DNA of 64,000 nucleotides from Dryas octopetala (taxonomy: Eukaryota > Streptophyta > Magnoliopsida > Rosales > Rosaceae). Below, piece by piece: positions 1 to 11,638 of this stretch; positions within the stretch are counted from its first letter, which is position 1, and each line of letters starts with the position of its first letter. The translations under genes were made by a program, and so were the position numbers. The stretch spans positions 18,489,923-18,553,922 of the forward strand of contig OY992834.1 in the NCBI GenBank assembly GCA_963921425.1, in the 5' to 3' direction. Under the pieces are notes generated by a model that made no database searches, was not told where the DNA came from, and saw only the letters and a program-made list of their open reading frames with translations.

Positions 1-1813
1 CTGAAATCTATAAGCTCGCCAGTTTCTTGGCCCTCTGGAATTTCAATTACACTCTTAGGAACCGCAATCTCCACTTTAACAACACATATATCATTCACAA
101 TATATCCTATACGAATGTCACAAAGCTTATTAAGATGAATAAATGCTCTGAAGCCCCGAACACTTGCATTTGCGCCAAACTGATGATTAGTGACTGTAAA
201 ATCAAAAGTATAAATTAAAGATCACAAAAACAAAGAATATATCAGAGCACATAAACAGTTCATAAAGAGACGATGATAGAATTGAAGAAGGCCCAATAAA
301 GTTGAAGTTTGCATTCAATTAGGTTGTCAATGATCAAACTACATAGTTAAGAAAAAACATACTTGAGAGGAGCCGGTAGGGATCATAAGCTAGTTAGGAT
401 TAGGTTAATTATATATGTCAAGAGTTTACTTCCTTCTAATGTAAACAAAAATAAGTTAAAATTTTGTTCTTGTTTTTTCTTTTTTGTTCAGAGAAGTTTT
501 TATTTATTTATTTTTAATAAACCGTTGCCGTCTATGAGAATTTTTAATTTATTTTTTAATAATCAACAAATTAAAGTTATCCAAATAGTCATTAATTAGT
601 ATAGATCAAGATTATAGTTAACAACAAAGTTCCGTTGACTTTAGGTACCAAATTGCAATGTTTTTTCATTTTAATAACTAAAACGTTTATGTCATTTCAC
701 TTTAAATACTAAATTTCAGTTTAGGTACTAATTTTAAAAAACATGGTTATACTGAACTGTGACTGTCTAATAGTCATAAATTTTTTATTAATTTGTTGTT
801 TTTTCAATATTTACAAGGCTTAAACTTTAATGTTTAGTCTATGGGTTATAGGACTTTATCCTCAAAGCCTAAATTAAAAGCATTAAACCCTTATAAAGTT
901 TGAATTTTTATGAATTTGAAACAGTCACAGTTGTGACTGTTTGTATAGCAAACTAATTTGTGACCTAATCCAAAATGTCTTGCTTTAGGTTAGTACATAA
1001 ACTAAAAAAACTTAGTGTCTTGCTGCTTTACTGAAAAACAATTAATATTTGATATTTAATTCTAATTTTCTATAACAGCAAAGTATTATCGAATAAAACT
1101 AGTTATTTGGTAAATTAGGTACAAAGAAAAAAACTCAAACACAAAATGTGATTTTGGAATAAATTAACAAAAAAATAAATAAATAAATACCCTTTGTTAT
1201 TGATTTATCGCTGTTAAGTTGATTAACCACAGTGAGGCTGAATTTGGCATATCTACTCCAGTCCGATGGCAATGTTGAAGCATCTGCAGCAGCCAAATAC
1301 AACGACAAGTAGTCCTCCCGTGGGTACTGGTCCAATCTTATACTTTCAGTATAAAGCTGCCTGATCAAACCAAAGATAGTCCAATACTAAGCACAAAATA
1401 ACATATATATCATGCAAAGTTGCAAACTAATTAAGTACAAAAAATTTAAAAATATAAATTTTAAATTTACTTTCGATTTTTGGACTCTGTTCATCGGAGA
1501 TGATTCTATACCATAAAATATTGAACCCATAAAAGATGACAACAAGTAAAAAGAAAAAAGAAAAAACCAATATCCTCTACAGAGAGAAAAATAGACAGTG
1601 AAAGTCAAACCATTTAAAACCATGGATGACGAAAACGTCAGAATATTGCTCGTCGTAATTAAAGGTAGAGAAGTTGTGAATTGTCCATGTGAATGTCCCA
1701 GATACCAGATCCTCCCTTTTCTCATTACGTGGTGCTAACCAAAACCCATTAATGGTTGTAAACAAGTGAGTCCCCGTAACACCCAATATCACACAAATTA
1801 GAAGAAACTGCAT
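1..1813 (-). CDS. MATH-domain protein gene 1 (partial, runs off left edge)
   Basis: First member of a local MATH (TRAF-like) gene cluster. Exons on the minus strand follow gene 3: exon 1 ends at 1611, exon 2 is 1191-1360, exon 3 starts at 193 and continues past base 1. Exon 1 encodes FTWTIHNFSTFNYDEQYSD then VFVIHGFKW; exon 2 encodes DYLSLYLAAADASTLPSDW and RYAKFSLTVVNQL; exon 3 encodes GYIVNDICVV. All are typical MATH strands, and each junction has GT/AG. MATH domains bind peptides, often as adaptors for ubiquitin ligases; plant MATH/coiled-coil proteins are poorly characterised. The start is uncertain: the ATG aligned with that of gene 3 is out of frame, and the in-frame ATG at 1813 adds a hydrophobic N-terminus absent from gene 3. 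It may therefore be a mild pseudogene. The C-terminal coiled coil lies outside the window. Confidence 0.75.
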
Positions 1814-1846
1814 AGCTTATATGATGAAGAGATGCAAAACTACAAT

Positions 1847-1868
1847 TCAGAGAGAGAGAGAGAGAGAG
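1847..1868. repeat. (GA)n microsatellite upstream of MATH gene 1
   Basis: Short GA run about 35 bp upstream of the 1813 ATG, in the probable 5' leader. A much longer GA run sits at the similar place of gene 3 (13889-13962), so it may be an ancestral feature of these promoters. Confidence 0.8.
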
Positions 1869-2068
1869 TCTGGACTCGGTTAAAAGTGATACAGTAGTAC
1901 CGCAGTATTAGAGTGAGATATAAATTCCATGATACATGGCTTGACCTAGCTAGATACATGGGAAACCTAATAAGGAAGCTAGGAAACCAAACCAACTAAG
2001 GAATTGTCTGTGTTGTTTTGGAAATCAAACTCTGCCTTAAGAATTGGAAATATATATATATATAGGGG

Positions 2069-2431
2069 GCGGATCTGTAACACTATATTTTTTACAAAGT
2101 TTTTAATAAGGCTTATTCCATATAGAATTTCAACGATCTCAACCGTTGATTATTTTGGTCTCCATTAAAAGATCATCTTTGTAAAAAATTAAATAAATCG
2201 GAAGTCATTTACCTACAAAGATTAAATGGTCAATTTTGGTCAACAAAATAAAAACTTGAAATGTTAACAATTTAATCTTTGTAGATAAATGATTTTCAAT
2301 TTACTTAATTTTTTTGCAAGGATGATCTTTTAATTAAGACCTAAAAAATAAATGGTTCGGATCATTGAAATCTTATATGGAATGGGCCCCATTAAAAACT
2401 TGTGTAAAAAATATAATGTCATGGATCCATC
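2069..2431. mobile_element. Foldback / long-TIR MITE
   Basis: The left half (2069 to about 2240) and the right half (about 2260 to 2431) are imperfect reverse complements over some 170 bp. For example GGATCTGTAACACTATATTT on the left pairs with a copy starting GGATCCATGACATTATATTT read from the right end. There is no coding capacity. The ends abut TA microsatellites (2050-2063 and 2435-2452), so the target duplication cannot be read. The layout resembles the Mutator-type MITEs at 25122 and 43816, but the termini differ. Confidence 0.7.
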
Positions 2432-2452
2432 TCAATATATATATATATATAT

Positions 2453-3584
2453 GGAAAAGATTTTGTGCCCTTATGGGCACAAAATATATATGCCCTAATC
2501 CTATGTAGCTAAGTTAAATAATAGAGTTTTCGGGCAATGCTAAAGTGCCTTAATGACATAGAATTTTCATGTGAATTAAAATAATTAATGTTGTTTAATT
2601 AAATTCATTATTTATTGGCACATCAGTTTTTACAAATACTGTTTAACCATCATTATAAAGTTTACAAAATTTAAATTAAACAAAAAAAAAAATAAAAATC
2701 CAAGCCGTCTAACCCCTAAAAACTCATCACATCATAATCTCTTCCATGGTGGCAATTGCTGGCATTCTTTATTTTTTATTTTTTATTATTTTTTATTTTT
2801 CAGGAATGCTTTCTATTAAAACAAAAGCCACAAAGGTAGAGAAACAAAGTCACCTAAACAAACAAAACCAGCAACAACAACTAAAACCAAACCTGCAGAC
2901 AAACTTAAAAACCAGAAACAAATTAAAATTCAACAGCTAATCCAATGGAAGGCCATGCCATCAGCAACAAAACCCCAAGGCGCCATTCTGTTCTATTAGA
3001 TATTTAGATATATATGAATTTTTCGGCCAATATTGTGCTCCTCGATCAGTTTAAATGGAGCAACTTTACATATAATATTAATTTAATTTGTGCTCTTTCA
3101 TGGTTTCTTTGAATTTTATAAGAAAACCCCAATAGTAACCCAGATTATTTTTATCAAAATTAAAATAAAAAGTTTCTGCATAAGTATAGTATTGATCAGA
3201 GATCATATATAGAATTTCTTAAGAAATTAAATATAATTAAAGAACCCATTAAACCCAGCCTAACAAACACTGAAAACCTTATTCTCAAATCTTTATATTA
3301 GTATGTTTACTGCATATATGAAATTTGGGTACATGAAATAGAGCTCAACTTCTAAGAGTCCAACTTGCCTCCATGTTTATAAATCAAAAGGGGTTTTTAT
3401 CACTATCTCTTTCTCTGTCATGATAAAGAATAGAGAGTAATGGAGAGAGAGAAAGAGGTTATAGTGTAAAATGAAGAGAAAGACTTTGGATGGAAGAAGA
3501 AGACTGTAAAGTCAACATATGACTATTTAATTTCTTTAAATATGATTTGATTGTTGAAAAGACCATTGGATTATAAATAGTAAT
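2453..3584. other. Intergenic, no gene seen
   Basis: AT-rich DNA between the foldback element and the hAT-like element. It has poly-A/T runs and no exon-like or repeat structure that I can support. Confidence 0.6.
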
Positions 3585-3668
3585 TGTAGCAGTGCTGGCT
3601 TTGACTTTTGGAAGGCCCGGGGCGAAAATTTGAAATGGACCTCTAATTTTCGTTGTACAAATAAAATA

Positions 3669-3903
3669 GAATAGGTCAACCTTTTGAATTGCTGCTTAAT
3701 CCATGGGCAGGTAAGAGACAACCTGGCGAACTGAAACATCTTAGTAGCCAAAGGAAAAGAAAGCAAAAGTGATTCCCGTACGTAGTAGCGGCGAGCGAAA
3801 TGGGAACAGCCTAAACCGTGAAAACGGGGTTGTGGGAGAGCAATACAAGCGTCGTGCTGCTAGGCGAAGCGGTAGAGTGTCGGCCGCACCCTAGATGGCG
3901 AGA
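3669..3903 (+). pseudogene. Plastid 23S rRNA fragment (nuclear plastid DNA)
   Basis: Recognised as the 5' part of chloroplast 23S rRNA: it contains AATAGGTCAACC, CCATGGGCAGG, GAGACAACCTGGCGAACTGA, GTAGCGGCGAGCGAAATGGG and AAACCGTGAAAACGGGGTTG in the gene's order. By recall it differs from the functional gene by several transitions and two 4-bp insertions, near 3780 (GTAC) and near 3880. It stops at GATGGCGAGAG. It cannot be functional rRNA. It lies wholly inside the hAT-like element, so it was either captured by the element or inserted into it. Confidence 0.85.
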
Positions 3904-3934
3904 GCTTGAAAGGAGAAGCCCCCCCCCCCCCCCG

Positions 3935-4085
3935 GTTTCAGAAACTGTCACCGGAACTATGCGCCGTCTTATTCCCTGCTCTGATACTGACTACGGCAGG
4001 TTTGGCATCCAAAAAAAGCCCGGCTCCGTTGCATCATTCATGATCCTCCGCGAATTGAAGCCTGCCATCTTGGAGAATCGATGAG
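3935..4085. other. Unidentified gene-like segment inside the hAT-like element
   Basis: About 150 bp with GC content well above its surroundings, directly after a 14-C run. It is open on the plus strand as far as the TGA at 4082-4084, reading for example MRRLIPCSDTDYGRFG and ILRELKPAILENR. The minus strand opens with MAGFNSRRIMNDATEPG before a stop. I do not recognise either reading. The composition suggests a captured exon or further organellar DNA. Confidence 0.35.
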
Positions 4086-4705
4086 CAAACTTGAATTTTG
4101 GTTAAAAATAATACATTAATACTTTTATGAAAAATATACAGTTCACAATTTTGTAATAACATTACCTTCTTACATATTTCCTTTCTACTGCAAATCTGAA
4201 GCCATAATACCAAATTTTTCAAAATTTCTAATCGAATTTAGAGAATTTTGGTATATATATAAATAAATAAAAAAGGTCAAGATCTAAGGGAAATTGGAGA
4301 CAGAATTAAAGAAAGAGTGAAATATGTAATAATGGGAGAGAGATTGAGAGAGAAGACGATCCAAGAGAGTAAGAGACTGAGAGAGATGAGACAATTCAGA
4401 GAACACCAAAAAATAAAGAGAGAGTGTGAGGACTGAGAATGTGTAAACTTCTTTCTAGAACAACAAAGAAGTCGACTTCGGCTTAACAAAAAAAATATTG
4501 GGCCTTTTAAAATACTGGGCCCTTTAAAAGTGGTGAACATTGAGGCTAATACAACAGCTATTTCAGTTTTTCTTAATCAAAAAAAGATATTTAATTTTTT
4601 TATAATAAATAAATATACATATAATAAAAAAAATTATGGGTCCCCCTTGAAGGTGGGCCCTGGGCCGTCGCCCTAGGTGCCCCCCTCAGGGCCGGCACTG
4701 TGTAG

Positions 4706-5482
4706 CCATTAAATTTGAATTGGATAAAATAGTCTTTTAACAATAATGATATTATTTTGATGTGACAAATAAATAGAGATATGTTAAAAATAATTTTGCC
4801 ACATCATATTAGGGCACATAGATCTAGGGCACAAAATCTCTTCCCTATTTATTAATAAGCCACAGTATACAACTTTTTTTAGTCATAAATTCAAACTTCT
4901 AATCTATTTTTGTTTTTTTGGTGATTATACACATCACCATCTATTTTTAATATGAAATTAATATCATATTTATTGAAAGACCATCTTATCAAACCCAAAT
5001 CTAAAGGTTTTAATTTATACTTAATTTGTTATCTTCTCCATATTAAAAATTCGCGTTCAGATCACACACAAAAAAATCTGAACATCAATATTTCTTCTCC
5101 CATGGATTGCTTTTATCTCCTCCATATTTGAATCTTCTTTAAAATAATCCAACAAATTTTTCACTTGGGTTATCTACTCTAGCTCAAAGATACAAAACAA
5201 CATTAGAACTGAATACCATACCTTTACTTTGTGTCTAGCTGAAATTAAAGTGAATAAGTAGAATTGCTTTGTTTTCAAACCTTTTTGCGTGACTAATTCT
5301 CTCTCTCTCTCTCTCTCTCTTTCCATTTTAAAGGCAAACAAGGATACCGGCCAATTAGGCTGCATATGCAGAAGAGAATATCAACGAAAAAATAATAATC
5401 AAAGAAAAAACTATTGTTTTAAATTGTAAATAGTTTACATTCATGGTAAAGCAATAAAATACTGCTTTAATGAAGCAAGCAT
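4706..5482. other. Intergenic, no gene seen
   Basis: AT-rich DNA with a short CT run at 5299-5320. No coding or structured element that I can support. Confidence 0.55.
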
Positions 5483-5490
5483 ACTTGGAA

Positions 5491-5955
5491 GCAGACCTGG
5501 AATTAAAACGGGTCGAGTGAAGCAAGTTCGAGTTAAACCCGACACGATCTGTTAGCGATAATGGGTGAACTCGACCCGACCCGTTAATCAATGGGTGGCA
5601 AAACCTTCAACCCGAACCCGACTCAAAAAATAACGGGTATACATGACCCGACCCGTTAAGAAAAAAATATACATTGTTCAACAAAAAAAACTTGAATAAA
5701 TATATTACATAAATGTATATTTTAAATATTTCACATAAGAAATATCTAAGAAATGTACAAATTAAATGATAAATCTCATTTAAAAAAATATTTATTCCTT
5801 AATGGGTACCCACGAATTGACCCGATCCGACCCGTTATTTTAACGGATTATTAACTGGTGACACTGATATATATCAACCCGACCCGATAACCTCGAACTT
5901 GAACCCGTAAATTTTCGTGGCGTGTCAACGGGTCGTGTGTGTTTTTGCCAGGTCT
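5491..5955. mobile_element. hAT-type MITE with perfect 8-bp target duplication
   Basis: Flanked by identical ACTTGGAA (5483-5490 and 5956-5963). The inverted ends are AGACCTGG and CCAGGTCT. The interior repeats CCCGACCCG/CGGGTCG words in both orientations, typical of this plant MITE type. It is 465 bp with no ORF. The 8-bp duplication is diagnostic of hAT transposition. Confidence 0.85.
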
Positions 5956-5963
5956 ACTTGGAA

Positions 5964-7696
5964 TTATCATCACCTTGCAGCCTCGAATTCTTGTAAAGCC
6001 TAGTGGGGAGACTCTATCACAAATCATTAAAGAGATAAAAGTAATGCATTAAAGATTACCTTAATGCATAAGTTGAACAAAATTTTTCTAAATAGTAAAT
6101 GCAATAAAAGAGATGAGTAGTAGCTTTTAGGGTACTAAAATTGGGGAAAATTTTCTTAAAGAGATGAACGTACATTAGAGGTTTTTTAAATTTTGTCGTA
6201 TGTGAAACCTTTTTTAAAACTTTTTCCTTTTGTAATTTAATTAATATTTTGTAGAATTTTAAACAAGGTTATATTAGTCTTTCTAAAAACTTATGTGACA
6301 AATATATTATTTGATGTATTAAATAATCTAATTGACATGGAAATTCAATGTCATTAGAGCACAATTAGGGCACCCTAGCATAGCCCATATATGTGTACAT
6401 ATATTTTTTTGGCCACTTATATATATACATACATATTAATTGTCATATATCCAATTATTTATTATTAATGTTTTTATTTTTAATTGGGGTTAATGGGATA
6501 TTAGCCCATAATATTAATTTTTTATAGAGTCTAACTCTACATCTTTTTAATTAATAGGTAAGACGCAAATTTAAAATTTTAAGCCAAATAGGATATTTAT
6601 AATCCATATTAGATTGGCTTATTTACACAATATGCCATTATTTAATTACATTAATTCTCCCATAAAAAAATTTCCTAAACTTAAGGTATTCATTAAAACA
6701 ATTAATATATGACACTTTTTATAGTGTGATATTTTTCTCTAGAATATAATTCAGTAATTCATATGCGGACAATGTAATATCTATCAAAGAGTGTCAATCA
6801 ACAAACGTACAGAGTACAATAATGAACCTACAATTGAAAAATGTCTTTGGGTTTATTATATTTATTTGTTTGTGTAGGTGATTTAGTTCATATAGCTAGG
6901 TTCCTTAGTTGTTGTAGGTCATTTATTTGTTAATGTTTTAGTTCATTAGAATTGTGTGTAGGTTTATTATATTTATATAGAACTTTTTCCGTAGGTCATA
7001 TTATTTATTTATGAGAATTATTTGTAAGTTATTTATTTATTTTGTAATTATTAATATATAAAATTCAAAAAAATCATATATGAGAATTCATGATGGACAT
7101 TCGCAAAAATGTCCAACAATATTGTAAAGAGTAAATAGGAAAAACGTCAACTAAAGAAAAAAAACGTCTTAAATAAGATTGAGGGCACATATGAGGAATC
7201 TATAAAGTTTAAAATTTAAGAAATTATGACAAAAATCTAATTAAAAATGGAAAGTGAGATGAGTTGGCAATTGCAAGTGGTCAAAGGGGGTTAACACATA
7301 AGAAAATAATGACATGGGTTTTAGCTTAATTGAAGGTGAGGATCCTTTGGCACAACAAAACTGAAATTACTTAATGAATTAACCCAAGCGGTGAGGGTGG
7401 GAGGGGTAATTGATTAAAATTATGATAGGTTCAAAGTTTAATTTCCTTCAATATAACTAAAAAAAAATGACTAAAAAAAGAGAACAGCAGCTTCCCCAAG
7501 TTCAATCACTTATTCACTCTCCAAAAGGAATTGCAATATTTTAATTTCCTTAACTATTAATTATTATTAAATAATGCAAACTCATAGTTAGATTGCAAAG
7601 TATTTCATATACATCAAAATTCAAAAACCGTCCAAGTTGAAATATATATTACATTAAGTCCATTGAGGTGCGAACGTTCCCCGCCGAGTGTTTAGT
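5964..7696. other. Intergenic, no gene seen
   Basis: Very AT-rich. Words such as GTAGGTCATTTATTTGTTAA recur loosely around 6870-7040. I see no gene, RNA or bounded element. Confidence 0.55.
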
Positions 7697-7803
7697 GACT
7701 ATGCCCACTACCGAGTGCTCGATAGTGTAAAATTTTGCAACGTCGCTCGGTGACTACTGTCGAGTACTTGGTAGTATAAAATTTTACAACACCGAGCATT
7801 CGG
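7697..7803. repeat. Imperfect tandem repeat, two units of about 54 bp
   Basis: Unit 1 (7697-7750) and unit 2 (7751-7803) share TGACTA, CGAGT, and AGTGTAAAATTTTGCAAC or AGTATAAAATTTTACAAC. The DNA is locally GC-richer than its flanks. Function unknown. Confidence 0.55.
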
Positions 7804-8060
7804 TCTCCACAAAGGCCATTCTATACCCTAGGAGGTATGGGTTGAACTCATCAAGGAATATCCTTAAAAATAGGCGGAGAAAGCAGCACCAAACGCTTGA
7901 CGGCACTATCGAGTGTTCAGTTGCATATTCGTATGTTCGGACGTCCATACCATATGGAATTTGTATATATATTACATATATACATTGCATATATCCTTTA
8001 ACAACTTGGCCTTAATAAATGACAAGCCAACAGAAAAAACACAAACATAAACGTGCATTA

Positions 8061-9834
8061 TCAAATAAACAACACGAAGTAAAAAAGATGAATACCCATT
8101 GTTATTGGATTATAGCTGTCGTTATTAACCAGAGTCAAGCTGAATTTGGCATATCTACTTGAGTCTGATGGTAATGTTGAAGTAAACGTACGGCTTCTCT
8201 TTTGTTGGCACTCAATTAACGAAGGATGCAACGAATAAACTTCCTCTAGCAAAGGAACAAAAGATTTCTCTATTCGTCCTAAACCCCTGAAATCCATAAG
8301 CTCACCATCTCCTTGATCCTTTAAAACCTTAATTTCACTATGTCGAACTGAAACCTTGACTAAGATAACACATATATCATTCACAATATACCCTTTACAA
8401 TAGTCATGAAGCTTACTTAGAAGAATAAATGACTTGAAGCCCCAACTACGTTTATTTACGTTAAACTCACGATTAGTGCCTAGCTGTAAAGTCAAAAGTG
8501 TTTATAAACTATAAAGGATCAGAAAAACATTAAGCAAGAATCAGAGCACATAAACAGTTATGAAATAAAAGATATGGATATATAGAAGAAGCCAATAAAT
8601 TTTTGAGGTGTGCATCATAGTTAAGAAAATGCCCACTTGTTAATTAAGTCCAAGTGGTGAGGAAAGATGAAGAAACATGTTAAAATTAAGATAGTTCGGG
8701 TCCTTAATGTAAATAAAAAGAAGTTGGGATTATAGTAACAAAGTAGTTAATTCTATAAATTAGACTTGGATAAATGACAAAAAAAAAAAAAACACAAACA
8801 TAATTAATTAATGATGGTCCAGTGTGAAATAAACAACATGAAGTAAAGATAATACCCTTTTGTGGGCTACAACTTAAATTATACCTAATGGGGAGGGCCT
8901 AGTTGTATTAAAGCCCATATGGGATTTCCAGTATATCAATAAAATGATAAGCCTATGGAGAAATCAGCCCATCAACGGCAAATTGCAGGCCCGGATTAAA
9001 GATCAAACATTGAACACATGATAAAAGGGGTACTTCACGTTCCTATAATCGAGGAACGTGGGTGTTAATCAACCCGTGATCTTCCCACTCCCAGAAGAAT
9101 CCATCCATGCAAGACATGGAATCAGAGGTGATGGGAGTGGGGGAAATGGAATGATTAGCTTGGAGAGCAAGAATTGGGGATCTATAAATAGATTCATGCA
9201 CAACAATAAAAGGTACGCATTCTCTGAGTTAAGTATCTGACCGAGCAATTATTTACTTAGGCATCAGAGCATCTTTGGCAGGAGGACACACCCCGAGCTT
9301 CATACATCAAGAATTTACCAATCAACATTTTTCATCTCCACGTCAGGTTCATTCGACCATTTATCTATTGTTAGCTAATTAATTTATTTCCGAGAATTTT
9401 AGCTCCAACACCTTTGTTATAGAATTATTGGTGCCAAGTTGGTCAACTAAAGTGAAGCTGAATTTGGCGAATCTACTCCAGTCCGATGGCAATGTTGAAG
9501 CATCCGCAGCAGTCAAATACAAGGACAAGAAGTCATCCATTACATCGTCGCTCCCCTTTGGATATATAGAAAGCTGCCTGATCAAACCAATTAAGGATAG
9601 TTCAACCAAAGTTGAAAACATATATTGCAAATTAAGCACAAAAAAAATTAATAATGTAATTATAATATATATATATATAGGAGATACTGAAATATATTCT
9701 AACCATTTAAAACCTTGGATGACAAAAACGTCAGAACAATGCTTGTTGTAATTCAACTAACCTTAGAGAAGTACGTTGTCAATTCTCCATGTGAAGGCCC
9801 TGGATACCATATCCTCATCTCCCTCTTTATGCAT
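8061..9834 (-). pseudogene. MATH-domain gene 2 (broken)
   Basis: Paralogue of gene 3. Exon 1 starts at ATG 9834 (MHKEGDEDMVSRAFTW) and ends at 9704; exon 2 is 9412-9577 (SLYLTAADASTLPSDW); exon 3 begins near 8480 (GYIVNDICVILVKVSVR). The defects are visible. Exon 1 has a 4-bp GTAC insertion (AAC-GTAC-TTC) and a 5-bp insertion just after, giving an early stop. A solo LTR (8861-9410) sits exactly at the exon 2 donor. Exon 3 is cut after QQKRSR and fused to a remnant of another MATH exon 2 (STLPSDSSRYAKFSLTLV, about 8090-8190), so the coiled-coil part is lost. Almost certainly no longer encodes a MATH protein. Confidence 0.85.
8861..9410 (-). mobile_element. Solo LTR inserted at the exon 2 donor of MATH gene 2
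   Basis: Starts TGTGGGCTAC, ends GCTCCAACA (TG...CA), and is flanked by CCTTT on both sides (8856-8860, 9411-9415), a 5-bp duplication typical of LTR retrotransposons. On the plus strand it has a TATA-like CTATAAATAGATTC followed by CATCTTTGGCAGGAGGACA, as in plant gypsy LTRs, so the LTR itself probably reads plus. No internal domain remains, which suggests LTR-LTR recombination. Genes 1 and 3 lack it, so it came after the duplication. Confidence 0.85.
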
Positions 9835-10123
9835 TCTATAGCAACCAAAACCCATAAATTGTGGTAAACAAGGGAGACCCCGTAACACCAAACATCATAC
9901 AACACTCGAGCTAGTTTAACATACAACTAACGCTCGAGCTAGAGATCGTGATGTACCTTCCAATAGACGAGATCCTATGAGAGAGAATTAGAATTGTGAC
10001 AGACGACTTTTTGAAACCTTCTTCCTTTGAGGACAAAACTTAAAAAAATTCTTAAATAGGGCTATAATTGACCACCTGTATGGTATGATCACCTAATACT
10101 ACGACACCATGTGTACTGTTTAA

Positions 10124-10590
10124 TTACTTTAAAAAATGGTAAGGTAAAGGAGAAGTAGGCAAAGTTTAGAGAAATAGTAGTGGTAAGGATCGCAACTTTT
10201 TTTTTTCTCAACTTACATAGCATTCATACATTGGACACTAAGAAATAAAAAAAAAAAACCTAAAAAAGAAAAAAAAAATACATATCCAGTAAAGTAATAA
10301 TGACATAAGGTGGAACTAAAAGTTGAGAAAATAAGTTGGCATCCCTAGCATTATTGAATTCTTATTGAAATTTACTTTAAAAAATGGTAAAGTAAAAGAG
10401 AAGTAGGCAAAGTTTAGAGAAACGTACAGTAGTGATAGGGATGTCGACTTATTTTTCCAACTTACATGACATTCGACACTAAAAGATAAAAAATAAAACC
10501 TAAAAAAAAAAAATACCATGTCCAGTAAAATAATAACACATAAAGTGAAATGAAAAGTTGGAAAAATAAGTTGGCTTATTGAAATTTACT
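10124..10590. repeat. Tandemly doubled MITE-containing unit
   Basis: Unit 1 (10124-10372) and unit 2 (10373-10590) each begin TACTTTAAAAAATGGTAA and run through AGAAGTAGGCAAAGTTTAGA. Each contains a roughly 180-bp MITE core (about 10174-10355 and 10424-10580) with ACACTAA, an A-rich tract and CCAGTAAA. The core is related to the MITE at 56581-56788. Unit 2 carries an extra GTAC (GAAAC-GTAC-AGTAGTG) and lacks ATCCCTAGCA. Confidence 0.75.
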
Positions 10591-11638
10591 TGTCTAATAT
10601 TTAAAAGGATTTGGCTTCTCTTCTCTCCAAAGTTTATTCACTCTAAATTCCTTGTTTCCAGCCTTTGTTCTTATCCACACCAGTCTTTATTATTCTAAAC
10701 GTAGGATTTAATTTTGCATAGGTGGCACTCAATAATTCAAAGTTTAGATAGTAAATAGTTTCAAATTCTTCAAGAATCCATGATTGGATGGCAGCATTGA
10801 GGGAAATCAGCATAATATACTATCTCAAAGATTTAATTAGGGAAAATCAAGAGATTTGAGGGAAGATTTAAACGAATCCCAAAGATAACGAGATAAGTAT
10901 CCTGTCAAAACATGGAGATCAAATCTAAAATTTGAATTGGTCTTGGAACGTCTTAATGAAATGGTTTGAAATCTGGATTTAGAGAAGAACGATCATTCCT
11001 ATCAATATATATTCATGACAAAATTAATTCGGTGGGTGTCGATGGATCTTCTTACCATACTGTCTTTGGAGCACACATTTAATCAACAAACAATCTAATA
11101 AGTATTCCAAAAAGAAATTTCCGATGGTTCCAAAATTCATGGGGATTAATCCATTAAATTAACAACCCAAAAATAAAAACGTTTCCAATGTTTTAGGGGT
11201 GAAAGATGAGACTAGAGTGTATGAAAGAGTTTGACTACCACATGGTATTTCAATAATAGAATTTTTTTTTTTTTTTTAAGAATTTCAACTTTAAAAGTTC
11301 ATCGTAATTATTAGAGTAGTTTAGTTGAAAGTGTCATAGAATTACTCTCCTAATAAAAGTTCCTAATAAAAACTTTAAAGTTTGGGACCCCGGCCAAATA
11401 AATCCCTTTAAAAAAAAAAAGAGACCTTCACAAGTTCACCAACTTATGACGTACCAAAGGGATTGCAATATTATCATATTATTTAGCTAGAATGCCAAAT
11501 ATTCAATATATATTTTTTCACCAAATTAAAAAAATATTCAATATAATATAGTTTAAAATTCAAAACCGTCCAAGTTCAATAATTGCAGCATGTCTATACC
11601 ATAACACTCATATCTAAAAGAAAATTCTACAATATGAA
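10591..11638. other. Intergenic downstream of MATH gene 3
   Basis: AT-rich with poly-A/T runs at about 11264 and 11409. No gene or bounded element seen. Confidence 0.55.

Larger units (their letters stand above)
3590..4700. mobile_element. hAT-like non-autonomous element carrying plastid rDNA
   Basis: The ends are CAGTGCTGGC (3590-3599) and, inverted, CAGTGCCGGC (4691-4700), 9 of 10 identical. They are flanked by an identical 5-bp duplication TGTAG (3585-3589 and 4701-4705). The subterminal GGCCC-rich DNA (3612-3622, 4640-4697) resembles plant hAT termini of the GCCGGCCC type. The interior has no transposase. It holds a plastid 23S rDNA piece (3669-3903), a C run, an unidentified gene-like stretch (3935-4085) and AT-rich or GA-rich filler. 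hAT elements normally make 8-bp duplications, so the 5-bp match leaves the superfamily open. Confidence 0.65.

Noticed and set aside
3669..3903. Nuclear 25S or mitochondrial 26S rRNA fragment
   Set aside because: The word order (AATAGGTCAACC, GACAACCTGGCGAACTGA, AACCGTGAAAACGGGGTTG) fits plastid 23S rRNA; the nuclear and mitochondrial genes read differently around GTAGCGGCGAGCGA.
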